The notes: generated from the sequence alone by a model not told the origin. A DNA stretch of 9,247 nucleotides from Candidatus Latescibacterota bacterium (GCA_018667995.1 JABIQT010001124.1:1-9247), one strand, 5' to 3'. Shown: positions 1 through 7,709, counted from the first letter of the stretch. Numbers and translations: made by a program.

Positions 1-911
1 ACATATATGATGCCGATAGCATAGGACAACGGCAAATACTCCGCATAACCGTAGCCCAAACAGACCGCCATGAGAAGGAGGGCGTCGATCATCAATAGCG
101 CCCGTTCTCCCAATCGATCGATGAGATATCCGATTTGTGGAGAGAGAAACATGCCAAGGGCGGAGGCAACCACGGTAAGCTCAGCAATGGTGGAAACCGG
201 CTCGCAAAACACCTTAACCAAAACCCACGGCCCGAAGGTTATGAAAACTTGCTTCCGAGCGCCAAATAGGATGTTGAGTAAATAGAACAGCCAGTATTTC
301 TTTCGAAAGACGAATTTGGGACGCTTTCCTTCGTGCCCCGCTATAGGCCGCATTAGCATCATAGCGCCGGCGCATAATAAACAGGCCAAGGCAGCCCCGA
401 TGAAAATGGGCAAGTATTCCCACTCAGTTTCTCCCAATCCCAGCCATACGAGACCGCCACCTATGATCGCAGCCCCAGTTCGAATGCCGCCGAGGCGTCC
501 GAGCATGGTCCCACCACGGCCTTCCTGGGCAAGATTCAAACTGATGGCCCGAATCACCGGCATGGCCAGATGCATCCCGATGCTCCATACCACCATGGCT
601 CCCATCATGATCGAATAATCCTGACCGTACAGACCGATACCGGCCAAGCCAATAGCCATCAGAATCATGGAGAGAATTGCTATGTGCAGTTCGGAGAAAA
701 GAAAGAGGGCGCCGGCCATCACTGCTACCAGGAACCCGGGTAATTCGCGGGGAAATTCCAGACGGCCGCGTTCGTCAGCGCCCATCTGATAGGTGTCACT
801 CAAGTAGTTGTTAAAGCTGGTCTCCGATAGTCCCGTGGAGATGCCATAGAAGACAGTACCGGCAATGAAGAAAAGCAGTTGGGAATCGAGGGACCGGAGA
901 CGATTGATCAC
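1..911 (-). CDS. MFS transporter (C-terminus beyond the window edge)
   Basis: This is a polytopic carrier of the inner membrane. The frame stays open for 303 codons from a GTG at 911-909 and leaves the window, so about the last quarter of a usual 400-residue MFS protein is missing. The start overlaps the TGA of the upstream UVR-motif gene as GTGA, which points to translational coupling; no earlier start is possible without a larger overlap. The product has a short basic N-terminus (VINRLRSLDS), then hydrophobic segments near residues 11-28, 58-75 and 78-95 and further ones after that, separated by short charged loops. A loop near residue 50 reads RGRLEFPRELPGF, and a loop near residue 270 reads GYLIDRLGERALL, an MFS-type cytoplasmic loop. 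The substrate cannot be inferred. Family assignment is fairly secure and specificity is unknown. Confidence 0.85.
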   Translation of the reverse strand, partial: MINRLRSLDSQLLFFIAGTVFYGISTGLSETSFNNYLSDTYQMGADERGRLEFPRELPGFLVAVMAGALFLFSELHIAILSMILMAIGLAGIGLYGQDYSIMMGAMVVWSIGMHLAMPVIRAISLNLAQEGRGGTMLGRLGGIRTGAAIIGGGLVWLGLGETEWEYLPIFIGAALACLLCAGAMMLMRPIAGHEGKRPKFVFRKKYWLFYLLNILFGARKQVFITFGPWVLVKVFCEPVSTIAELTVVASALGMFLSPQIGYLIDRLGERALLMIDALLLMAVCLGYGYAEYLPLSYAIGIIY

Positions 912-1666
912 AGCTCATCGTACTTTTTCAGTTCGTCGCGCAACTGGGCAGCGCGTTCAAACTCCTCGTTTTCCACCGCTTCATCCAGTTCTTCCTGCAG
1001 CTGTTCCGCGGGAGAACGGGGGCGTTCGCTCTCTATCTGCTCCGCCCATTCCTTCAGTAATTTCAGTTCCTGGCTTTCTTCGACAAGGTCGTCTCTGTCG
1101 TAGTTCTTGTAGAAATCTTCAATTTCCTCAATGCCCTCCTGGATATATCGGAGCGCTTCATTAAGGTCCTTTCGCTCAGCACTCAGCAAGCCGTTAGCTC
1201 TAGTCCTATGCATGATCACAAAGGGCCGAAACTGTTCGAATGCCAGTTTATCGCTTTCATCCATGGCATACGTCCGGATCAGATCCATGATCTCGAGATT
1301 GTGTTCGGCATCGCATGCCGCCTCTTCATAGGCCTCTAACTCGAAGAAACTAATCCTTCTATGATAGTATTGAATGGATTCGCTCTGCAGCTTTTCACAG
1401 TCCTCATGGGTGAGCGAAAATTGGGCCTCCGGGCCGTATTTCTCTTCCTGCTCCTGTCGCACGGACTGAAAATGGTCCAGAAGAGATGCTTCACCGTACG
1501 GCCTCTTGCCATCGGGCCGTTCGGACCATTCCATCTGAAACAGCCCAAGGTCAAGACGCATTTGAACTTTTTCTTTACCGTCTTCGCCCGTAAATTTCCG
1601 AACTACGATTTCATGCGGACCTTTGTAGTCCCACCCTTCAAGCAGGCGGCTGATATCTAAATCCAT
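908..1666 (-). CDS. UvrB/UvrC-motif (UVR) domain protein, uncharacterised
   Basis: This is a soluble, acidic 252-residue protein with no signal peptide or membrane segment. The C-terminal 35 residues (about 218-252, containing EELDEAVENEEFERAAQLRDEL) match the UVR motif, the helical hairpin through which UvrB and UvrC interact and which also occurs in unrelated proteins such as McsA and Clp ATPases. The N-terminus (MDLDISRLLEGWDYKG, then QMRLDLGLFQMEW) looks like a conserved domain of its own, and the middle is helical and rich in Glu. No nuclease, helicase or zinc motif is visible, so it is not UvrB or UvrC and a repair role should not be assumed. A GGGAG ribosome binding site lies 5 bases before the ATG. 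The gene follows manC after 122 bp, and its stop overlaps the MFS start by 4 bases. A protein-protein adaptor role is an inference. Confidence 0.8.
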   Translation of the reverse strand: MDLDISRLLEGWDYKGPHEIVVRKFTGEDGKEKVQMRLDLGLFQMEWSERPDGKRPYGEASLLDHFQSVRQEQEEKYGPEAQFSLTHEDCEKLQSESIQYYHRRISFFELEAYEEAACDAEHNLEIMDLIRTYAMDESDKLAFEQFRPFVIMHRTRANGLLSAERKDLNEALRYIQEGIEEIEDFYKNYDRDDLVEESQELKLLKEWAEQIESERPRSPAEQLQEELDEAVENEEFERAAQLRDELKKYDEL

Positions 1667-1669
1667 ATT

Positions 1670-1725
1670 GTCTCCCAGACAGCCTCACGACCAGCATCAC
1701 AACCAAGGTTTGAGAAATTGAGGCT
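1670..1725 (-). promoter_or_regulatory. Leader hairpins in front of the UVR-motif gene
   Basis: In the 122-bp gap after manC, a perfect 7-bp inverted repeat (AGCCTCA at 1681-1687, TGAGGCT at 1719-1725) encloses 31 nt. It is followed in the minus-strand transcript by a 4-bp stem with a 3-nt loop at 1670-1680 (GTCT-GGG-AGAC). The ribosome binding site GGGAG lies in the loop and 3-prime arm of that second hairpin, 5 nt before the start. Folding could modulate translation. No U-tract follows, so a simple terminator is unlikely. Short stems like these also arise by chance. Confidence 0.25.
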
Positions 1726-1788
1726 ACTTGTGCCTTCTGTATCTTCATTACACTCGATTAATTGCGAATCCACATTTGATATCAGTGG

Positions 1789-2847
1789 TTACAGGTATTC
1801 CTTCAGATTTCTGTTACCAAGCGCCTCAATTACCTGTTTGATATCCTGATCGCGGTCTTTTCGACAGACCAGCACAGCATCTCCCGTGTTGATGACGATC
1901 AGATCCTCAACACCGATTAGCGCAATCAGATCGTCGCCTGCGTCGACTATTGACCCGGATGAGTCAACGTCAATCACTCGGCCCCGAAAGGCATTGCCCT
2001 TCTCGTCAGTGTACCAGAATTGCTGGACCGCGGACCAACTTCCCACATCGCTCCAACCGAATTCGCCTCTGACCACGAAAACGTGCTCGGCTTGTTCCAT
2101 CACCGCGTAATCTATGGAAATAGTAGGCAGATTCTCGTAGACGCGCAAGACCTCCCGCTCCTGATTCTCTGCGCCGAGTGATGGAATAAGCGAGGTTAAC
2201 CTGGTGTGGAGATCGGGGCAATGTCGCAACATATTGTTGAGTATAGTATCAACCGTCCATATGAACATACCACTATTCCAGAGATGGCGGCCACCTGAAA
2301 GAAACGTCTCGGCCGTGGCACGATCGGGCTTCTCTCGAAATCCATCAACCCGGTGGATACCAGGATTGACTTCATCACCGACTTCGATGTATCCGTATCC
2401 AGTCTCAGGGGCCGTAGGCTGGATTCCTATAGTTACGAGTGCCTGCTCCGCAACGGCCACATTGGCGCCGACTGTGAGTGCATTATGAAAAGCCCCATCA
2501 TCGGGGATGTAGTGGTCGGCCGGCAACACGACCATCACCGGATCCGCACTTCGGTGCTGAATATTCAGCGCGGCGAGACCAATGCACGGTGCAGTGCTAC
2601 GGACAAACGGCTCAGTGATTACATTTTCCGAGGGGATTTCGGGGATCTGCCGCACCACTTCGTGCCCGTACTCTTCGTTGGTGACCACCCAAATGGACGA
2701 TGGATCGGCCAGTGGGAGTACTCTTTCGAAGGTCTGGCGAAGCATCGATCCCTCTCCAACAATATTCAAGAACTGCTTGGGCGTACGAATACGGCTCTGA
2801 GGCCAGAATCGAGTGCCGCGGCCACCCGCCATAATCACAATATTCAT
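1789..2847 (-). CDS. manC: Mannose-1-phosphate guanylyltransferase (GDP-mannose pyrophosphorylase)
   Basis: This cytoplasmic nucleotidyltransferase makes GDP-mannose from GTP and mannose 1-phosphate, feeding mannose-, fucose- or rhamnose-containing glycans. The 352-residue product begins with the pyrophosphorylase signature MAGGRGTRFWPQSR (residues 6-19), followed by the TPKQF lysine segment. Downstream are LPADHYI, ETGYGYIE, the FREKP sugar-phosphate-binding motif, LWNSGMF, SIDYAVME and WSDVGSW, all in the family order. The length equals the short single-domain type, which lacks the C-terminal phosphomannose isomerase domain of the fused enzymes (about 470 residues). The ATG is preceded by AGGA at about 10 nt. 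It lies 67 bp after uppP in a same-strand series with rfbB and a glycosyltransferase. No phosphomannomutase gene is present in the window. Confidence is high. Confidence 0.95.
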   Translation of the reverse strand: MNIVIMAGGRGTRFWPQSRIRTPKQFLNIVGEGSMLRQTFERVLPLADPSSIWVVTNEEYGHEVVRQIPEIPSENVITEPFVRSTAPCIGLAALNIQHRSADPVMVVLPADHYIPDDGAFHNALTVGANVAVAEQALVTIGIQPTAPETGYGYIEVGDEVNPGIHRVDGFREKPDRATAETFLSGGRHLWNSGMFIWTVDTILNNMLRHCPDLHTRLTSLIPSLGAENQEREVLRVYENLPTISIDYAVMEQAEHVFVVRGEFGWSDVGSWSAVQQFWYTDEKGNAFRGRVIDVDSSGSIVDAGDDLIALIGVEDLIVINTGDAVLVCRKDRDQDIKQVIEALGNRNLKEYL

Positions 2848-2914
2848 AAAAACGTGATCCTATTCTGATACAGATTAATGATTCACGGTACCTGTGGCCA
2901 ACCGCAACCTTAAA

Positions 2915-3733
2915 TTACCAATCAGCGACAAATGACAGCGTCAATATGCCGATTCCCCAACAGTAATAAGCAAAGCCGGAGAAATTGCCTCGCGTAACGA
3001 TGCGCATCAGAATCCGAAGCGCAACGTAGCCGCTCACAGCCGCCACGAGCGTTCCGATGGCCACGGTGGGCCATACTTCCGGGGGAAAGTCCGTCGCATC
3101 GCGCAATTGAAGTACCGCGGCCCCTGCAATGGCCGGAATGGCCATGAGAAATGAAAAGCGGCCTGCGAGACCCCGATCCATCCCGAGAAGCAGCGCCACT
3201 GAAATGGTAGTTCCCGACCGTGAGATCCCCGGAGTGATTGCCAGCGCCTGACTGATTCCTATCAATAGCGCCGCGAGCACACTGACTCGGTCCACATCCT
3301 TGTCATTGTGCTTAGCAAATCGTGATATCCAGAGAACTCCACCCGTTGCCAGGAAAGCGCAGCCCACCAGAATCGGGGACCCGAATAGCGAATCAACGAA
3401 ATCCTTCAAGAGGAGCCCCACTACCACCGTCGGTAGTGTGGCGACAACGACCAGCCAGAAAAGCCTTCTGTACATCACATCGGTTCGGTCGGAGGTTGTC
3501 GTACTCATCAACCCGTGCTGAATACCCTTTACAATGCCTGTGATGTCACTCCGAAACACTACAATCACCGCCAGGAGCGTCCCCAGATGAAGCATGACAT
3601 CCAGAAGCAACTGGGGTTCTGTAAGCCCAAAGAGGTGCTGCGCGACCACGAGATGGCCTGAGCTGCTAACCGGAAGAAATTCGGTAATTCCCTGGATCAA
3701 ACCAAGCAGTACTGCCTGATAGAACGCAATCAG
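2915..3733 (-). CDS. uppP: Undecaprenyl-diphosphatase (BacA/UppP), probable CTG start
   Basis: This integral membrane phosphatase regenerates undecaprenyl phosphate, the lipid carrier for peptidoglycan and surface polysaccharide, and is a known bacitracin-resistance determinant. Both family signatures are present: QGITEFLPVSSSGHL near the N-terminus and ITPGISRSGTT in the second half, within a protein of several hydrophobic helices. A TTG at 3700 would remove the conserved first helix. The frame continues upstream as LIAFYQAVLLGLIQG, which matches the family N-terminus (typically MDLLQAIILGIVQG). No ATG, GTG or TTG lies at the expected point, but a CTG at 3733-3731 sits 8 nt after a strong AAAGGAG ribosome binding site (3742-3748); ATT at 3730 is the alternative. 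That start gives 272 residues, the normal family length. The gene begins 58 bp after the glycosyltransferase stop. Function is secure; the start codon is inferred. Confidence 0.93.
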   Translation of the reverse strand: MIAFYQAVLLGLIQGITEFLPVSSSGHLVVAQHLFGLTEPQLLLDVMLHLGTLLAVIVVFRSDITGIVKGIQHGLMSTTTSDRTDVMYRRLFWLVVVATLPTVVVGLLLKDFVDSLFGSPILVGCAFLATGGVLWISRFAKHNDKDVDRVSVLAALLIGISQALAITPGISRSGTTISVALLLGMDRGLAGRFSFLMAIPAIAGAAVLQLRDATDFPPEVWPTVAIGTLVAAVSGYVALRILMRIVTRGNFSGFAYYCWGIGILTLSFVADW

Positions 3734-3791
3734 TTTCCAGGCTCCTTTAATCAGCCGTATTCCCGAGCAGGCGCATTCGCGTGCAACATCA

Positions 3792-5072
3792 TCAGTTTGA
3801 TGACTGTTGCTTCACACGACGTCGGTGCGGAGGACGGCGCCTGGAGGAAGTCCCCTTCTCGGAATGTTGCGCCGATTGGGCACGCGCGGGAACAGCTTTT
3901 GATGAGCGACGCGATCTCTCCCATCGCCACGATTTGAAGGAACGCCAGAGTACATAGAAAGGCATGGCTGGCAAACCTACATATGCCAGAAATGGAGATC
4001 CGATGAGGGCCATGCGACCGAGTACCATAACCAAGATCCCGGCAATCAGGATCTCCCAGCCCAGCAGCAGAAATGAATCGGCCTCCAAAGGGTTCAGCGT
4101 AGCTCCGTGTAGCATAGCGGAAAGGCAGAGAAAGAAGAAAGCTCCCCCTAACAGAACCGTCAGTGATGGCATCAACAGATTTATCCCGCCAGATATCTGA
4201 GCGATGCTGTCCCATTCTCGCCCCTCTTTGATGAGCCGGAGCGCATCGTTACGGAGCATCCTGAGACGAATCTCAATCTGTCGCCGAAACGAACGAATTG
4301 GAGGCGTCGCATACCCATGATCGTAGACCACCGCTTCGGCGGCATACACGACTGCAACATCATCGTGCAAAAGTTTGGTGGTGTAAGCGTGGCCATCCGT
4401 TATGGACGGCGACCGTACACCAAATCTCTCCACTACTTCTTTCGATAGACAAAAGCCCAAGCGCCGAATGCCAGTTGCCCATTTCAAAATGCTGGACCAG
4501 GGCGTGAATGGAGTCGGCGAAAGGGCATGCAGCACTGAGGCAGCTGCGGCTTTCCAGGATTTAGACGAGCCCGCAAAACGATAGCCAGTCTGGATGATTT
4601 TTGCGCCTTTGGACAATCTATCACTGAGTACCGCCAGGATTTCTGGCGATACATCTGCTCTCGTATCGAGCATCAGATAAGCATCATATCGCTTCTTTGA
4701 TGCCAGACGTTCGAGTGCCGACTGAATCGCGTCATTGCGATCACGCCACCTCCGCTTGCCGGGTCCATACACCGTCGCGCCCTTCTCTCGGGCAATCGCT
4801 GTGGTACGATCCGTGCAATTCACGGGTACAACGATCAGATCAAACATGCCGCTGGGATACAGGATCGTCTTTGTCAAACGATCCAGGGCACGCCCGATCA
4901 AACGTTCCGCATTTGTCGTAGGGATTACCACTGCGAAGACGTGACGGGGTTGAATTAAAGGCGCTTCTTGACGCCTTTTGACCCAGTTTGCGATACAGAG
5001 AAATAGACCATAGAGCACTATGCACATCCAACCGGCTAAGACGAGCGACTCGACCACAGAGAGGAGCGTCAC
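3792..5072 (-). CDS. Membrane-anchored family 2 glycosyltransferase with altered catalytic motifs
   Basis: This 426-residue protein has one N-terminal membrane helix (about 8-29), a cytoplasmic GT-A domain (about 45-255), three C-terminal hydrophobic segments (about 290-395) and a very basic tail. VVIPTTNAERLIGRAL and VNCTDRTTAIAREKGATV match the nucleotide-sugar-binding half of GT2 enzymes of the EpsO-like or NAG-transferase type, and AEAVVYDHGYA matches a later family block. Expected catalytic motifs are changed: the DAD-type metal site reads LDTRADVSP (136-143), the usual TED reads ITDGHAY (224-230), and the QxxRW position reads RQIEIRLR. It may be an atypical or inactive transferase. The GTG start at 5072 has a GGAGG site 7 nt upstream. 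Between rfbB and uppP, a role in envelope polysaccharide synthesis is likely; donor and acceptor are unknown. Confidence 0.78.
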   Translation of the reverse strand: MTLLSVVESLVLAGWMCIVLYGLFLCIANWVKRRQEAPLIQPRHVFAVVIPTTNAERLIGRALDRLTKTILYPSGMFDLIVVPVNCTDRTTAIAREKGATVYGPGKRRWRDRNDAIQSALERLASKKRYDAYLMLDTRADVSPEILAVLSDRLSKGAKIIQTGYRFAGSSKSWKAAAASVLHALSPTPFTPWSSILKWATGIRRLGFCLSKEVVERFGVRSPSITDGHAYTTKLLHDDVAVVYAAEAVVYDHGYATPPIRSFRRQIEIRLRMLRNDALRLIKEGREWDSIAQISGGINLLMPSLTVLLGGAFFFLCLSAMLHGATLNPLEADSFLLLGWEILIAGILVMVLGRMALIGSPFLAYVGLPAMPFYVLWRSFKSWRWERSRRSSKAVPARAQSAQHSEKGTSSRRRPPHRRRVKQQSSN

Positions 5073-5100
5073 GTCTTAACCTCCAATAGTGTATTGTATG

Positions 5101-5155
5101 GGAATCCTGTCAGACGCCACGTCGAGATCAGAACACCACGAACGACAGCGATTCC
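5101..5155 (-). other. Structured intergenic element between rfbB and the glycosyltransferase
   Basis: Within the 98-bp gap, GGAATCCTGTC (5101-5111) pairs with GACAG and GATTCC (5144-5155), giving 11 base pairs interrupted by one bulged base (5149). The 32-nt interior contains a second perfect hairpin, GACG-CCA-CGTC (5113-5123). No U-tract follows on the minus strand, so it is not a classical terminator. It lies about 20 nt upstream of the glycosyltransferase ribosome binding site and might act in RNA processing, attenuation or mRNA stability. Pairing is seen directly; function is a guess. Confidence 0.35.
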
Positions 5156-5170
5156 AGCTACTGCTACATT

Positions 5171-6184
5171 TTACTGAGCAGACCTTTCTTCATATTGCTT
5201 CTTGTAGTAGGACTTGTAGGAATCCTCTTCCTTGATGGCCCGCCACCAGAATTCGTTCTCCTGGTACCAGCGGACAGTTAGGTCCATCATTTCGTCAAAT
5301 GAAAATCGCGGCTGCCATCCGAGGGCCCCTATCTTCGTACAGTCCAGCGAATAGCGAAGATCATGGCCCGGTCGATCGGTTACGAATTGCCGCAGACTTT
5401 CCGGTTTTTCCAGCACGGATAATACCCGGTCCACCAACGTGAGACCGTTGATCTCTATATCCGTACCGATATTGTAGGCCTCACCGATCAGGCCGTCGTG
5501 CAATACAAGGTCGATTCCGGCGCAGTGGTCCTCCACGTACATGTAACCGCGCACGGCATTTCCGTCGCCATAGACGGGTAATGACCTGTCTTCCATGGCA
5601 TTGGTCACGAAGACCGGTACTACTTTCTCAGGATACTGGTAGGGGCCTATGGTGTTTCCGCCCCGTGTGATCAAAACCGGCAGATCATAGGTCGTGACAT
5701 AGGAGAGCGCCAGCAGCTCGGCACTGGCCTTACTGGCGGCATACGGACTCCGGGGATGGAACGAATCCGATTCCTTAGATGCTCCTGTCGGAACGTGCCC
5801 ATAAACCTCGTCCGTTGAGACCTGCAGATAGCGACTGTGATTATGCTTCCGGGCCGCTTCGAGCAGCACGTGGGTGCCCTTGAAGTTAGTCTCTATGAAA
5901 GCGTCCGGATTGAGAATTGATCGATCTACGTGAGACTCCGCTGCGAAGTTCACAATGGCATCGACATCTTTTGCGATGTCATCGACCACCTGCTGGTCGC
6001 AGATGTCCCCCTTTACAAAGGTCAATTGACCCGTCTCATCAAGCCCTTCCAAGTTAGCGGTATTGCCGGCATAGGTAAGTACGTCCAGGACAACGATCGC
6101 ATAATCCGGATACTTGCTAAGCATGTAGCGAACGAAGTTACTACCGATAAAACCGGCTCCACCAGTGACTAGAATAGACTTCAT
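5171..6184 (-). CDS. rfbB: dTDP-glucose 4,6-dehydratase
   Basis: This NAD-dependent short-chain (extended SDR) enzyme converts dTDP-glucose to dTDP-4-keto-6-deoxyglucose, the branch point to dTDP-rhamnose and other deoxysugars. The 337-residue product has the Rossmann motif GGAGFIG (8-14), NFAAESHVDRSI (79-90), the STDEVYG segment (123-129) carrying the Asp-Glu pair specific to the 4,6-dehydratases, and the catalytic Y148-xxx-K152 in YAASK. GPYQYPEKVVP (180-190) and MYVEDH (215-220) are also family blocks. Length and motif order are normal. The ATG has only a weak ribosome binding site. The rfbA, rfbC and rfbD partners are not in the window, so the final sugar is unknown. It follows the molybdoenzyme gene by 65 bp and precedes the glycosyltransferase. 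Confidence 0.95.
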   Translation of the reverse strand: MKSILVTGGAGFIGSNFVRYMLSKYPDYAIVVLDVLTYAGNTANLEGLDETGQLTFVKGDICDQQVVDDIAKDVDAIVNFAAESHVDRSILNPDAFIETNFKGTHVLLEAARKHNHSRYLQVSTDEVYGHVPTGASKESDSFHPRSPYAASKASAELLALSYVTTYDLPVLITRGGNTIGPYQYPEKVVPVFVTNAMEDRSLPVYGDGNAVRGYMYVEDHCAGIDLVLHDGLIGEAYNIGTDIEINGLTLVDRVLSVLEKPESLRQFVTDRPGHDLRYSLDCTKIGALGWQPRFSFDEMMDLTVRWYQENEFWWRAIKEEDSYKSYYKKQYEERSAQ

Positions 6185-6249
6185 AGCTTAGAATTTGACT
6201 CCTTACATGGACCCGGCGACATGCACCAGGTCTGTAGCTGTTCATGAGA

Positions 6250-6891
6250 CTACGAGCGAATCGTCCCGTCATCCGAGTATCCGCGTTGCTCCCAGTATCC
6301 CTTGTGGTTCTCGGTAACGACATCGATACGTGTGATCCATTTTACCTGCTTATACCCATATACGCCTGGTAGAACGAGTCGGACAGGCGAGCCGTGATTA
6401 GGTTGGAGAGCTGCTCCATTCATTCGGTGCGCCAGGAGACTGTCCGGTTTCATTGCCATGGCCACTGGAATACTGCTCTCGTAGCCGTCTCCGGCGTAAA
6501 ATACGACCTTCTTGGCATCAGACTGAATCCCTGCTCTATCGAGCAAGAATCGAAGCGGCATCCCAACCCACTCGGCAGTTCCACTTGCGCCACCAACACA
6601 TTGCAGCACCGCTCGATAGGTCTGCTGCGGATCGGTGGCAAGCTCTTCATACAACATGCTGAATGAGTGCTCTACAGCTCCCCCGACTGTCAGCATTGAT
6701 GTAGTAACGTCAATCCTGGGAGCGAAGGATGTGATCGCCGTTACAAAGAATCGTCTCAGCGGCGTCAATCCATTTTCATCGCGCTCCACCGGCACACTAC
6801 GCTGTGCCGGCATGGATGTCCGCGCAGGCACGGCACAATCGGCGACCAGGAGGCCGGCGGCGAGCGTCTCCAGAAAATGTCGTCGATTCAT
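6250..6891 (-). CDS. Tat-exported sulfite-oxidase-family molybdopterin protein (small, MsrP/YedY-like fold)
   Basis: This is a 213-residue protein of the sulfite oxidase or YedY molybdopterin-binding fold. The N-terminus MNRRHFLETLAAGLLVADC is a twin-arginine signal, implying folded, cofactor-loaded export. AVLQCVGG places Cys98 at the molybdenum-ligating cysteine position. Family blocks follow in order: WVGMPLRFLLDRAG (108-121), VVFYAGDGYESSIPV (129-143), MNGAALQPNHGSPVRLVLPGVYGYKQVKW (157-185), and KGYWEQRGY near the end. It is clearly shorter than YedY (over 300 residues), and the segment right after the Cys is compact. The heme partner MsrQ/YedZ is not nearby. The substrate is unknown; protein-methionine-sulfoxide or sulfite chemistry is only suggested by the family. 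The TPR gene 55 bp upstream may form an operon with it. Confidence 0.85.
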   Translation of the reverse strand: MNRRHFLETLAAGLLVADCAVPARTSMPAQRSVPVERDENGLTPLRRFFVTAITSFAPRIDVTTSMLTVGGAVEHSFSMLYEELATDPQQTYRAVLQCVGGASGTAEWVGMPLRFLLDRAGIQSDAKKVVFYAGDGYESSIPVAMAMKPDSLLAHRMNGAALQPNHGSPVRLVLPGVYGYKQVKWITRIDVVTENHKGYWEQRGYSDDGTIRS

Positions 6892-6946
6892 ATGACAAAT
6901 TATCCCGGAACCTAACCCTGTTGTCCTGCGCTCCCTTGTAGCAACC

Positions 6947-7549
6947 CTACTTATTACGCATTGACGCCATCTGCTCCCTTATCCACCCCGCACGGGGATG
7001 GTTCGGGGTATACATCAGGAGCGTATCCCAAGCGGCGATCGCTCCCGGAAAGTCCAGCGCATCGGACTGAAGCACCAATCCGAGATTGTAGCGGGCATTG
7101 ACATGCGATGGATCTATGGAGAGCGCCTTACGAAACCTCTTAATACAGGCGTCGCTTTCACCGATCCTACGGTACGAAATACCGAGATCCACGATCACAT
7201 CGGGGTTGTTCGGGTCTGTCTCAAGAACTTGCGCATATTGCATTATGGCACTCTGGTAATTCCCCGCATCAAAGTAAGCATTCGCAAGTTGCGTCCTGGC
7301 CTCTCTGTCTTCGGGGGAGTGCGTCAAATGTGTCTGAAGCTGATTTATGACTGCGCTACCTGCCGATGGAGTCCCTGTTGGTGGGGGAACACCACCGGCA
7401 TTTACCGGCAGGGGTTCATTTCCACCCAGAACCATTGACATAATAATACCAGCCAATGCGCCGAATACGAATGTCACCAGATGTGAAACCCAGGGTTGAT
7501 AATTGGGAGCGCGTGTTTTGCGATTAGTTCGGGGAGATTTCTTGGCCAT
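6947..7549 (-). CDS. Membrane-anchored tetratricopeptide repeat protein
   Basis: With the start at 7549, the 200-residue product has a basic cytoplasmic N-terminus (MAKKSPRTNRKTR), one membrane helix (about 21-42), a Pro/Gly-rich linker (44-65) and three TPR units: about 80-113 (ARTQLANAYFDAGNYQSAI), 116-148 (DLGISYRRIGESDACIKRF) and 151-184 (ARYNLGLVLQSDALDFPGAI). The repeats should lie outside the membrane as a protein-binding platform. An in-frame ATG at 7639 would add 30 residues (MNPGSNFTLHSVKGSRL and onward), but the basic-then-helix layout favours 7549; neither start has a strong ribosome binding site. The gene is first in the minus-strand series and has a good promoter upstream. The molybdoenzyme gene follows after 55 bp, so a role in assembling an envelope complex is possible but unproven. 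Confidence 0.78.
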   Translation of the reverse strand: MAKKSPRTNRKTRAPNYQPWVSHLVTFVFGALAGIIMSMVLGGNEPLPVNAGGVPPPTGTPSAGSAVINQLQTHLTHSPEDREARTQLANAYFDAGNYQSAIMQYAQVLETDPNNPDVIVDLGISYRRIGESDACIKRFRKALSIDPSHVNARYNLGLVLQSDALDFPGAIAAWDTLLMYTPNHPRAGWIREQMASMRNK

Positions 7550-7680
7550 GCCGTATACCACCGTTGGCCCTACTGGAAGGCGGCATATCAGCCTGCTTCC
7601 TTTCACGCTGTGCAGTGTGAAATTCGAGCCTGGGTTCATGTTTCATGGGGTCGCTATTCTGCGTGCTATAATACGTTTTC

Positions 7681-7709
7681 ACGATAAGGGCAGGAGGGAT
7701 CATTGTCAA
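7681..7709 (-). promoter_or_regulatory. Sigma-70-type promoter for the TPR/molybdoenzyme series
   Basis: Read on the minus strand, a perfect -35 box TTGACA (7709-7704) is followed after exactly 17 bp by TATCGT (7686-7681), four of six matches to the -10 consensus. Transcription would begin near 7674, leaving a leader of about 125 nt to the ATG at 7549, or about 35 nt to the one at 7639. Spacing and box quality are good, and the position, upstream of the first gene of the minus-strand series, is sensible. Activity is inferred. Confidence 0.55.

Noticed and set aside
316-618. Plus-strand 100-codon frame rich in Pro, Met and Arg
   Set aside because: It is the antisense shadow of the membrane helices of the MFS transporter.
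2353-2868. Plus-strand 171-codon open frame
   Set aside because: It lies antisense inside manC, which has all family motifs; the plus-strand product has no recognisable features.
3751-4215. Minus-strand 154-codon open frame
   Set aside because: It is a shifted frame within the C-terminal part of the glycosyltransferase; low-complexity basic translation without motifs.
6998-7438. Plus-strand 146-codon open frame
   Set aside because: It is antisense to the TPR gene, whose repeats are clear in the other frame.
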